Shown one piece after another: positions 14,426 through 24,550 of a stretch of DNA of 64,000 nucleotides (position 1 is its first letter; each line of letters starts with the position of its first letter). The translations under genes were made by a program, and so were the position numbers. This DNA comes from Daphnia carinata (lineage: Eukaryota > Arthropoda > Branchiopoda > Diplostraca > Daphniidae). The stretch covers positions 4,526,001 to 4,590,000 of the forward strand of contig NC_081340.1 of NCBI RefSeq assembly GCF_022539665.2. Direction: 5' to 3'. Under the pieces are notes generated by a model. That model was not told the DNA's origin. It did not search any database and saw nothing but the letters and a program-made list of their open reading frames with translations.

Positions 14426-17400
14426 AAGTTTTTTTTAAAATAATATTTACAACGCGTTTTTATTGACTTGTGTTTAGGCAATCCGGATCCTATTAAAGTA
14501 CCTCCAACGGTGAATCGTTACGTAATTGGCCAGCTCGAACCTTTCACCGTGTACAAGATTGTCATGTCGGTAGAGACGCAGTTCGGTGAAGGACAGAGTA
14601 GCGTCCCGATTATGAACAGGACCGCTGAAGGCAGTACGTGACCTCCTTTCTTAAATTTTTATTTTTAACTGTGACTTGAGTCAGGAGTGTCATGCCCTTT
14701 TTCTTTTTCAAAACTTTCCAACAGAACCGAGCGTGCCACTAGATTTGAACCTGATTGAGGTGACTAATCGTTCACTGTCGATCACATGGCGTGCGCCTAT
14801 GTCTCCCAATGGCGCATCGACATACTACCAAGTTTTCAGAAGTAACGACACCAACGTGTGGGCCACAACAGAAAAAACGACGGTAAAAAGAAAAACAATA
14901 ATGGTTTTTTAATAGCCAAAGTCTCGTGATGTTCATTGGAAAACGTGATTTTTCTACGAATGCAACAGGCAACTATGGACGTCGAGAGCTATAGCGGTTA
15001 CGTGATCTCGGTTCAAGCCTGTAACAGCCCCAGCAACAGCCCTAAGCTGTGCTCAGACCTGTCTGAATCGGTTTCTGTTAAAACGCAAATTGGAGGTCTG
15101 TATATTAGGAAATTTACGGAATAGAATCGAACTGTTCTGTTTGGGGCGTGTAAAAAATTTCTGATTTTAATCATTTCTTTTTCCTTGTTTCTTGCGTGTC
15201 TGGCGTTTAACAGTGCCCAGCGCGCCTGGACAACCTGCGGTAAAAACATCGGCGGATAATTCTTCGTGTATCGAAATCAAGTGGTTGCCACCTACGAGGT
15301 TAGCTGGCCCTACTTACATGTCCGTTATTAGCATCACTGGCGGCGAAAACGCGCATAACTTCTCCACCTATGGTTAGTGCTCATATTTGAAACGCCCCTA
15401 ATTTCGTGAACGGCATCTGACAGATACTTCATTTTAAATTCAAAAACAACAACAAAATTCTAGGTAGTGCAACTGAACGCCTGGTTGAAACGTCCGCTGT
15501 CTGTCAGCCCGGTTTGGAACTGAAGGTCCACGTCAAAACCGTAAATCAAGCAGAAAATGGTGAACTGTTGGAAAGCCCGTGGAGCGTTGAAGGAATTTAT
15601 CAATGCAAACCAGAAGGTATAAGCGATACCCGGTTACACATTACTATCGAGGTCGTTCATGTTCATAGATTTGAAATGGTCCCTCCTTTTGCGTTACTAC
15701 ACCAAGCCTTGTGGCAGGCCCCATTTGAAAGCCACTCACATTCTTTTCAAACCCTACAGCAGTACAATGAAATACCCAAATCCTGGAATCCTTATTACCC
15801 TTTGTATTCACCATTGGCCCAACCTGTTGGGGCGTCTGTCCGGGCTCGACCCGGACCCTTGTCCAATGTAATTGCTAGTTTTGTGCGCAAAAAGAATTCA
15901 AGGATTAACCATCCTTGGTGGTGAAGCGCATCCTCCTCCTATTTAAAGACAGTTATATGTAGTATGTATCATCTTGCCAGATGATTGACATAGTTATAGT
16001 GTTCCTCGCGTTCTGCTTTTCTAGAGAAAAAAAAAATAGGAATTCCCCGTATGTAGCATTTACCAGTATTTGCGCTTGTATCGTCACTTAATAAAGAGCA
16101 AAATGTTATAACCGAACAGAAAGAAGAAAAATGCGATCCCAGTTCGAAGTAATAGATCATTCTTCTGTAAAGAAACTTGACGGGGGTACTGATGGAATAG
16201 CCACACAAAAAAGAGATTTAGCGTTTTTTTTTGTGTTTATTGAGATCAATCATTTCTGACACACTTGACATGATTCTTTAATTAATTCTAATTTCTGGTT
16301 TTCTTTTTCTCCTTGCAAACAGGACTTTCCATCGCGCAGATTTTGGGCATTACCTTCGGTGCGGCTCTCCTCGTCGTCATGATCGTCACCATCATGTTCA
16401 TCGGGCGCCGGTAAGTCTCAATCCTCCTGTAACAACGTAGAATTAGCAATTGGGAAAATAGTGGTACGCATACTTAATTGTATTGATAATTATGACTTAC
16501 CGTATTGACTTCAAAAAACGTGATGCTCCACCTAAAGATGAGGGGGGAAAAAAGCTGGTTGAAACTTGGCGAGCTGAACGAAGACTGAAGTCTAGGACGA
16601 CAGTTCATCTCGTTGTTGTCGTAAGAACCAGAAAGAGGAGGAGATTTCAAGAGTAGGAAAGAAGATAAAAAAAAAATGGGGGGAGGAAGGGTGGGAGCGA
16701 AGTGAGATGAGAGGTAGGGGGGGGAAGAGGGGGGCCTGAAGGATAAACTTGAGTTGTTGAGGTTCCTGCGTCACTTCCAAGAATCGGTGATTATTTCGAA
16801 GAAATGGGCTTCCGACTAAGTGCGGATGGCCGAAAGATAACTGATCGGCTGACTGAGAGTTTGAGGCAGGAAAGAGGAGGTTGAGCACCGCTGCGCCTCT
16901 CTTAGGCTTTCCCACACGCTGCATGGTGTTGGCCTCCTCCTGGCGTCGCCCATCTTTCCGACTCTCGACTCCCAAGAAAAATGGGTTTAGAAAAGCGAAG
17001 GAGAAAAATAAAAAGAGGGGGGCAGAAAGAAGTGCCGGTGATTTCGTAGAATGACGAGTCAAACGTAATGTCTAGCATCCAAATCGACTCTTTTTTCTCG
17101 TTGAACTGAAAATGGATCGGCGTCTATTGTTTTCTAATTTCTCCGTAAAGCCTTTAGAAAACGGACAGAGAAATCACGGTTTTTTTATTTCGTTCTAATC
17201 TTTCCATCTTCCTATTGTTGGGACCAACGTGTGTCCCGTGATCGACGACGGCGATTAAACACCGTCGGAAACCCCTGGTTGTTTTGTTAAACATTATTCA
17301 AACGTCGTTTTTCTTGACTTGATTACCCCATCATTCATAGCCGCGCAACAGGAACTCGGCGAACTCTTGATCTTTTAAATCTTTTTTTTTTTTCCCTCTT

Positions 17401-19840
17401 CAAAAGGAATAGAAAAACAGTCCTTGTATCTACTTAGACGCATAGAATGTTTTTCGGGGACATCTGGGAGAAAACATCCAAACAATAAATTCTATTCATA
17501 AAATAAAAATAACATGACATTCGAGTGTGTTGTCCCCTCAGCGATTTTTGGAAATGGAAAGATTCTTTCTTTTTTTTCCTCTCCTACCTGGAAAAACTAT
17601 TTAATATGCGTACGTGATTCATTGTCAACCGTGTCCCGGATCTCATTTTACCTTTGAGGCGGCGTAACCTCGAATTTCGGAAGAAAATAACGTTGAAGCT
17701 GGTCCTCACATTTAAATCTGAGGCCTCGAGTCAAGGTGTTCTTAATGTTCACGTATTGGACCGTTTAGGGTTGAAACTGAACAATAGTCGTAAATCCTCG
17801 GAACTGACTTAATGATGCGCGATGACAAAAAGAAGGGTAGAAGAGAATTTGGGTCCCGTCTTTCTTTTGCGTCATTATAAAAGCAGCAAAGTTAGTGGGG
17901 GGTAACGCAACGAATAGCATGTCGGCTCTCGTTCGGCGAACGGTGACGATGCGCGACAATGCCAAGGTTTTTTTTTTTTTCTGGTTGCCCAACTGATGAG
18001 CTACTGAAAAGGAACAACAACAACAAAAGAAGAAGAAGAATGGGAAACGCCGAGTGGATGCGGAATGAGTTTATCTTTTTTTTTTTTTTCCCTTTTTCAC
18101 ACGGTCAGCCCACGCAGTACACAAAGAGTGCGTATGTTTAACGATTTACAACAAAGCAGGATTGAAATAGGAAAAATGAGCCTGAAAGATTACAGAGAAT
18201 AACAATTTCTGTTGTAAGAATAAAGAGGAACATTGATGGAAATAGGGAGGTTCAGCCCTTTTGTCTCTAGATAAAAATTGCCGTAACCGAATTCTTGGTA
18301 CTGGCGTGGCGGGCCCGTAGGATACGATAATGAAGTTACATCGCTGTAGACAAAAGAATAATGAAAAGAACACAACTGACAATCAAGTTAATGGAGACTT
18401 GACTAGGGCCACAGATGACGTTGCCGTTTTCTTTTCTTTTTTTTTCGTTCTTTAATGCTATGCTTTTTTTATGACCCTTTTTTTTCTTGTTTCGGAGCAT
18501 TGATTGTTGACTAGTCGAATAAAATTTTTGATTGACTTGTTTGTAGGGTTCAAGTGCAGAAAACGAAAGCCAGAGAAGCCGAAATTGTTCTACCGTGGGA
18601 GAAAGCCGGCAATTCCGAGATTTCAAACTCGGACAACGTCAAACAGGTGGCCGGCCACCAGAAAGAGGTTGCCGGCCTTGGGTTCAATTCGGTGCCCAAC
18701 TATTACGGTCGGTTGGACCACAAAATAAATCGCATCGGTGGTTCCCCGCCCGTCATCGACATGAAGAAAATTCAGACTTCCAATCCAACGAATGTGGTAC
18801 GTGAAATTGTTCTCACGCGATTGATGCAATATCTGATACAATGCAATCTCAGACATCGCGGTTATTCTCTATTTATGTTTCGTGTAAACATCAATGTTTG
18901 ATATATTTTCTTTGAATGTAGACAAAGGAGGTCGATTCGATAGCAGACAGGGAAAGCCGAAGCAGCGGACACAGTTCGGGCCCAGACTCGCTGTCGTGGC
19001 ACAGAAACAGCCGCAGTGAACTCTCCAGCTCAGATTCTGGAGCTGAGCTCGAAGCACCGGTAAACAAACGCTAGATAATTATCTATTTAGGAGATCTCTT
19101 TCCTGGAAAGAAAACATGTATTTCAACGTCTTTCTTGTTTGTTGTTTGAATAGAATTCTCCGAGCCCGGATGTTTTTGTTAATCCACCGTCGGATCCGTT
19201 CGCGAAACCATTGGCGATCGCCCGCAGTTCGCAGAATGTAGCTGACGTTGGCTTACGTGGAGATATGGATGGTGTCCAGTATTCAGCTATGCAGCTGAGA
19301 GATGCCCAACGCAACGGCAGTAGTGTACCCGATTTGAACCAGCAATTGCCAAATGCCTATGTCTGCGTTGGGTTAGCCCCAGTGGCCACACTAGCCCCTG
19401 CGCAAAGCGTTGGATATGTTACACTAGGTCCCAATCAATCACCCGACAGCTCGTCTTCAAGCCCTAATGCCAGCCCCAATCTAAGCGTTGGAAGCAACGA
19501 ATCGCTGATTGTGAAATCTGAACGAGACCTCCGACCTCCGGTTAAAATAGTTCCACTCAAAAGGAATAGCGGTGGCGGCAGTAGCGGAGGCTACGTCGAG
19601 GCCTGCACTATTGAACCTGCCAGCGATTTCCTGGCGTCCACCACGCCGGGATACGTCGCCTTCAAAAATCAAGAGTCTGTTGAGGCCGAACGGCCTACCA
19701 TTTCCAGCGCGACGAGTCCTCCACAAACGAACGGCTATGTCACTTTAGGGGCTAGCGTCGCAGCTACTGCTCCCCCTTCATCTTCGACGCATTATGTTCA
19801 AATGGGTACACAATCCAATCATTCATTGACTTATGTATAG
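8048..19840 (+). CDS. dome: Domeless-like class I cytokine receptor (JAK/STAT receptor)
   Basis: Receptor expected to bind Unpaired-type cytokines at the plasma membrane and signal through JAK/STAT. Exons: 8048-8162, 8244-8537, 8615-8747, then 10012-10205 or 12063-12271, 12737-12900, 13030-13216, 13316-13481, 13617-13768, 13844-14380, 14478-14633, 14725-14882, 14969-15095, 15214-15372, 15464-15616, 16323-16410, 18547-18796, 18922-19059, 19154-19840. All phases close, giving 1290 aa (1285 with the alternative exon). A hydrophobic signal peptide covers residues 1-27. The cytokine-binding module (about 137-368) has the paired cysteines (FKC..ERLECVW) and a degenerate WSxWS-like end (RFWSQA). Several fibronectin III domains follow (about 368-903), then one membrane helix (about 905-930) and a cytoplasmic tail with repeated GYVTLG-type tyrosine motifs but no kinase domain. 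Assignment to Domeless rests on architecture and residue patterns; fine orthology is untested. Confidence 0.88.
10012..10205 (+). other. dome: Alternative exon A of the cytokine-binding module
   Basis: This 194-nt exon enters in phase 2 (completing AG from exon 3) and leaves in phase 1 at donor GTTAGT. It encodes a segment beginning SPCPEY, with the second cysteine pair and an FSFVFDMANAL block. Its sequence and phases match exon B at 12063-12271. Joining A to B would break the frame, so only one of the two can be used per transcript. The acceptor is the first AG after a weak pyrimidine tract. Confidence 0.72.
12063..12271 (+). other. dome: Alternative exon B of the cytokine-binding module
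   Basis: This 209-nt exon enters in phase 2 and leaves in phase 1 at donor GTAAGT, the same phases as exon A. It is 15 nt (five codons) longer. It encodes a segment beginning RMTTPCPQ, with a second cysteine in GSCEWS and an FNFTMTMSNEL block that aligns with exon A. Both copies splice in frame to the exon at 12737. Confidence 0.78.
16411..18546 (+). other. Long intron after the transmembrane exon of the Domeless-type gene
   Basis: A 2.1-kb intron separates the exon coding the membrane helix from the first cytoplasmic exon. It holds A/T and G homopolymer tracts and no recognisable exon. The open frame on the opposite strand at 16592-17062 has no family features. Confidence 0.5.
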
Positions 19841-20165
19841 CAAATCTCGTCGTGTATAGTGGAGGTTGTACAAAAGGTCGTTGATTGTGAAGTCGGGAAG
19901 GTTTATGCAGTCAAGGTTCCATTAAAGCCTGCTTCGTTCCACCGGCCAGCGACAACCGTCATCAGGTCGGGCGTAAGGCTCCCTACGAAAAACCAAACGC
20001 CAATTTGACTTACAGTGAACGGCCATTCCCATTCTGGCCAACCTACGACCGATCAGTCGAATATGTCATTTTGGGAGCTTACAGTGCGGGCACCGCTCCT
20101 ATCGCGACCTCGAACCATTACCTTTCAAACGGGTTCCCGATGAAACAGTTCATTGTTGTTTTAAA
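19841..20165 (+). other. 3' region of the Domeless-type gene with coding-like remnant
   Basis: The frame stays open for more than 50 codons after the TAG stop, up to 20004-20006. In a shifted frame, 20059-20136 encodes EYVILGAYSAGTAPI..HYLSNG, which resembles the gene's own last residues (GYVTLGASVAATAP..HYVQMG). This is either an untranslated remnant of a formerly longer tail or part of an alternative C-terminus. Confidence 0.5.
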
Positions 20166-20171
20166 AATAAA
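20166..20171 (+). terminator. Polyadenylation signal AATAAA
   Basis: A canonical AATAAA lies about 330 nt after the Domeless-type stop codon and before the convergent cytochrome b561 gene, consistent with the 3' end of the + strand transcript. Confidence 0.5.
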
Positions 20172-20402
20172 ACTTAAATTGCTTTTGCGTTTTTACATTT
20201 ATCCCGTTTCGCACGTGACTTTCGCATATGTTCCTTGTGATTAAATTTTTTTTTTCAATTTTGTACATACTGTCAATTATATCTTTTTTCGCCATTGAAT
20301 ATATGTTTGCGTGCGATTCTGCTGTCATAATGGCGCTTTTTTTATGTGTACAGCATCTACCAACTTTTAAAAATAAGACAGGAGTATAAAATGTTAATTG
20401 CC

Positions 20403-20408
20403 TTTTAT
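20403..20408 (-). terminator. Polyadenylation signal AATAAA (minus strand)
   Basis: TTTATT on the + strand reads AATAAA on the minus strand, about 140 nt past the cytochrome b561 stop codon. It fits the 3' end of that transcript and would leave roughly 230 bp between the two convergent genes. Confidence 0.45.
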
Positions 20409-20549
20409 TGAGTAACAACCACAAACAGAAAATATCGGGAAGCACTGAGGAAACATGTGCGTTCAAATTAAGTTGCACTTAAGGTCATTTTTTGTTTTGG
20501 AAAAAAATCATCAAACGGGAATATTTCTTCCGATTTCAACAGACAAATC

Positions 20550-21264
20550 CTACTTTACAATCTGGGCTATTCGGCTGTTTGTCATAAAAACACGGAGAGA
20601 AACAAATCCGTAAATGAGAACAAAGGCAGCAGAAAAAAAGTAGGCGAGAAGGATATGTGTTTGGGATGCAAAAAAATTTGTGAAACAGGCGGTGACCATG
20701 TTAATGCTAGAAAATAATATCACAATTGCACCAAGTAAATCATGGAAAGTCTTGATCTTGCCAACATTCAGTTTGACAGGGAGAAGTTTTGCATATTTAG
20801 CTAGAGATCCTATTGATGCCTGACCTATAATGAGCAAAATTTGAATGAGCCCAAGTAGTCCATGCCAACTTTTAAAGTGTGGCTTTCCATTGTCTTCCTT
20901 GTTCATATAAATGGCAGCAAAACCTAAAACGATTCCAACTAAGGCAACCAACTGAAGATATACATGGCAATCCATGAATAGTTGTTTGTGAAATTTCTTG
21001 GGAAGGAGTGACCACTGGGGAGAAAAAATCAAAACAGCTTCATTCATCAAAAACAGCATCTACAGATGAAAGAAGATATAAACATATTAGCCCATGTAGT
21101 TACGGGACAGTAATACACTTGTTAAGCATTACGCTTAGCGCCATCAAAAATGGATGCCAGCTGAAAAGACTAGAGCCCGGGTCAGACAGATACGAAAGAT
21201 ATGCCGTAATTCCAATTATAGTTCCGTGAACTAATGCGTAATGAACTCCATTACGATTCAACAT
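20550..21264 (-). CDS. Cytochrome b561 domain protein, CYB561D2-like transmembrane ferrireductase
   Basis: Two coding exons, 21264-21133 and 21059-20550, join in phase 0 (donor GTAATG) to give 213 aa, close to the length of vertebrate CYB561D2. The junction rebuilds the conserved run WHPFLMALSMLFLMNEA. About six hydrophobic helices are visible. Histidines at about 37 (SWHPF), 76 (CHVYL), 110 (SWHGL) and 150 (FHDLL) match the four haem-ligand positions of the family. The family moves electrons from cytosolic ascorbate across a membrane, commonly reducing ferric iron. The start was placed at 21264 because an acceptor (TTCACACAG) lies just before it, preceded by a CAG/GTTTGT donor near 21396. 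The longer frame from 21324 would read through that inferred leader intron. Head to head with Arp5. Confidence 0.85.
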
Positions 21265-21532
21265 TTCTATAACCAACTGTGTGAAGATAATGTTATAGAA
21301 AACAAGGGTGTAAAGAGAAAACAACTAAATAATATCCTTAGTAGTCGAGCTGACACGTTGGAATTTCAAGTGGAACCTACAAACCTGGCAGACGACGTGG
21401 AATTTTAAAATAACAACAAAGTCAGAAGAGAAAAGCCAGCGACGCCGACGGATGTCCTAGTCCAAATCATTGTCAAGTTTGCAACCAAAGTATAAAGTCA
21501 TAGCTATAAAACGTCTAGAGAGGTATTAAGAA
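21265..21532. promoter_or_regulatory. Shared divergent promoter region of cytochrome b561 and Arp5
   Basis: Only about 270 bp separates the two divergent start codons, and the minus-strand leader with its small intron lies inside it. No TATA box is obvious on either strand. A bidirectional housekeeping-type promoter is inferred from the spacing alone. Confidence 0.45.
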
Positions 21533-24155
21533 ATGGCAGAAGATGAGGTTTTCACTTTTCGTGATGCAAAACCAACCCCGGACATATATCACGTATACGA
21601 TGATTCTCTGAAGGGAAATAATGCACCGGCATTAGTGTTGGATCATGGTAATAATTGATAAAGTTGAAATTGTATATTTTGGTTTCTTAACAGCCAACTG
21701 ATTAAAGGATCTTACCATTGTCGTGCTGGGTGGGCTGTTGATCCTAATCCAAAACTGACATTCAGGAACCTCATGGCAAAACTTAGAAAGGAGAAAGGAA
21801 AATCAGTATGTCTCCATTCAATATCTATAGCCTATTTCAGCTAAACATTATTTGAAATTTTAGGATGTGGAAATTTTGGTAGGAAATGATATTGCCAATT
21901 TTGAGGCAGTTCGTTTTCAGTTGAAATCTGCATTTGATCGTGATGTCATTACTCAGATAGACACAGTGGAAACAGTATTTGATTATGCTTTTTCTCACTT
22001 GGGAATTGATACAGAAGGTTCAGTTGAACATCCTTTGGTATTGACTGAAGCTGTATGCAATCCTTCTCCTGCAAGGCAGTTTATTAATGAACTATTATTT
22101 GAATGTTATCAAGTACCAGCTGTCTCAGTGGGAATAGATGCTCTTTTTAGTTTACAGCATAACTTTTCCAAACCTTGTGTTGATCTTCCTACGTCCCTTG
22201 TGGTGCGACTCGGATATCAAACGACGCATATCTTGCCAATTATAGGTAAGCAGGTAAAAACAAAGTTAAATTTCATGTACTGATTCTAATGTTGTTTCTT
22301 TTACTTTATTTAGGGGGTAAATGTGATCCTCAAGGAATACGTAGAATAAATTTGGGTGGGCTTCAAATGATTTCCCATTTGCACCGCTTACTTCAACTTA
22401 AGTATCCGTCTCATTTGTCATCCGTAACATTTAGTCGAGCAGAGGTATAAAGCGTAAAAGTGTTTACTCCATAAATATAATTAATGAGCAATACGATCTA
22501 CAGGAGCTTATACATGATTATGGGTACATAGCTGAAGATTATCTGGAAGAACTTAGCAAATGGGCTGATGGTGACTTCTATGATATGAATGTTCGCAAAA
22601 TCCAACTACCATTTACTCCAGCTCCTACGGCGGCTGAAACTAGTTTGAATCTAGAGCAACAGCAACAACGTAGAAAAGAAAATGTTAAAAGGCTGGTCGA
22701 AATCAATGCGAAGAAACGCGAGGAGCGAGTAAGACTAGATTAATTGCTTAATGTGCAATTAACCTAATAGCAGTTTTCTTTCGTAGTTGGCATTAGACGA
22801 AGAACGTTTGGAAACGTTGCAGATTATTCAGCACCAGTTGGCAGAAGTGGATGATGCTTTGGCGGTAAAATTACTAAGACAAGCAGAAATTACCGACGAA
22901 CACCATTTGGAACAAGAAATTCAGAACTTGCAAGATCGTGTGTCCAGGACACGGCAAAAAATGGCTACCGCTGCAGCTAATCAAAATGAGGCACTAACCT
23001 TCTGTTTATAAGTGCTGGTACTTGTTATTTAAAGACTTGCCTTACGTTTAACAGGAAGGGGAACCAAAAAAACCGACGGAAACGGCCGAATTCCAGGAAT
23101 GGTTAGAAGGTATCCGCAAACAGAGGTAAAATATATTGTGTACTTTATTCAAGTGTCTCCTCAGATTTATCCACTAATTTAAGTTTAATGCTTTTTCAGA
23201 ACAGAGATCCTTTCTCGAAGAAGAGAAAGGCAGCAACGTCGTCAGGAACTTACGAAACGAAAATCTGCAGCCGCGCAAGAAAGGATGCGTATATTAAGTA
23301 TGCTTGCAAAAAGTGGGGGAACCGGACCAGGCAAGAAAAAGGAGGACACTTTCGGTATGAAGGATGAAGATTGGGATATTTACAAAGCTGTTAGCAAAGT
23401 AAGTTAAACATTAGTATAAGCCATTCAAAAGACTTATCGTTTCATCATTGTAATAAACATAAGGACGGAGGAGGATCCGACAGCGAAGCAGAACAAGAAA
23501 AATTAAATGACCTCGAATCTGCGTTGAAGCGATATGACCCCAATTTCAAGAACTACAGTGGTGGTTCTTCGAATGTCGGCGAAGGCGGTGCAGGTGGTTT
23601 CGTTCCCACAGCTGAGTTTTATCAGCTTCATATTGGTACCGAGCGCATTCGAGCTCCTGAGCTATTCTTTCAACCTAGTTTTATTGGGTATGCTTAGTTT
23701 CTGTTGGCACAAAGAACGTAATAAAATTTTATTTTATTTCGTAGCTCTCATCAAGCCGGCATTTCCGAAACTATCGACTACGTCGTAAAACTTTACGACT
23801 CAGAAACACAGCTTCGTCTGGTAAATAACGTATTCGTCACTGGAGGGTGTGCCAATATTCCTGGTTAGTTTCTGCAGTACGATATCGTGAACGAACTACG
23901 TGAATTAATCCTAATCTTTAAGGTTTACTGCCAAGACTGAAAAAAGATCTCTTATCGATGCGACCGTTTGAATCTCCTTTTAACGTAAATATTGCGGCCG
24001 ATCCAGCCGGAGATGCGTGGAAAGGGGCGCGTGATTTTGCTAGAGTTGCGACACCGTCCGCCTACCTTTCTCGATCCGAATATCAAGAATGCGGCGCACA
24101 CTATTTCGTCGAGCATCATGCGTCGAACAGGCGATTTGCATTGACTAAACAGTGA
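21533..24155 (+). CDS. Arp5: Actin-related protein 5, INO80 chromatin-remodelling subunit
   Basis: Eleven exons (21533-21647, 21708-21805, 21864-22245, 22314-22444, 22504-22728, 22787-22990, 23055-23125, 23200-23398, 23464-23687, 23745-23863, 23923-24155) give 666 aa; human ARP5 is 607 aa. The actin-fold opening [15 protein letters not shown], the [12 protein letters not shown] helix, the DWDIYKAVS motif, and the C-terminal [16 protein letters not shown] block are Arp5 signatures. A long charged, coiled-coil-like insertion (about residues 270-420) is typical of this member. Arp5 acts in the nucleus with Ies6 in the INO80 complex to couple ATP hydrolysis to nucleosome sliding. The intron after 22990 appears to start with GC rather than GT. 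Convergent with MIOS downstream. Confidence 0.92.
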
Positions 24156-24550
24156 ACCGTGACCTCATTTCGTTGGATCCATCGTGTATTTTACGTACAA
24201 TTTTAAACTTTCTACATATTTCTGGTTCAGCCAGATAAATGTCAAAGTTTATCTAATAGTTTTTATTTAATGAGTCATTGAACCAATTTATTTCATTTAG
24301 CTCTCTTACAGCATCGATTTCCGTCATCATTGTCCTACGCTCAATCACAGGCTTTATTGAAAGTTCGTTTAAGTGTGAAGTGGAAAAAGAAAAACGGTCA
24401 ACCAACAACGGTCAGATGAGGACAAATTATTAACACAGGCAATAGTAAAGACAAAACTGTACAAAATTTGCCTACCTAAAAATAGTTCAGTACGAAAGTG
24501 GACGATAACCGATAAGACGCAACTTAAATCCTCGCCCTGGAAAGCGTCAT
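24156..24550. other. Tail-to-tail spacer between Arp5 and MIOS
   Basis: Holds the 3' untranslated regions of both convergent genes. TTTATT at 24262-24267 (AATAAA on the minus strand) may be the MIOS poly(A) signal. No further gene is seen. Confidence 0.5.

Noticed and set aside
21265-21324. Longer N-terminus for cytochrome b561 starting at 21324
   Set aside because: A TTCACACAG acceptor just before the 21264 ATG and an upstream CAG/GTTTGT donor indicate that this part is leader intron.
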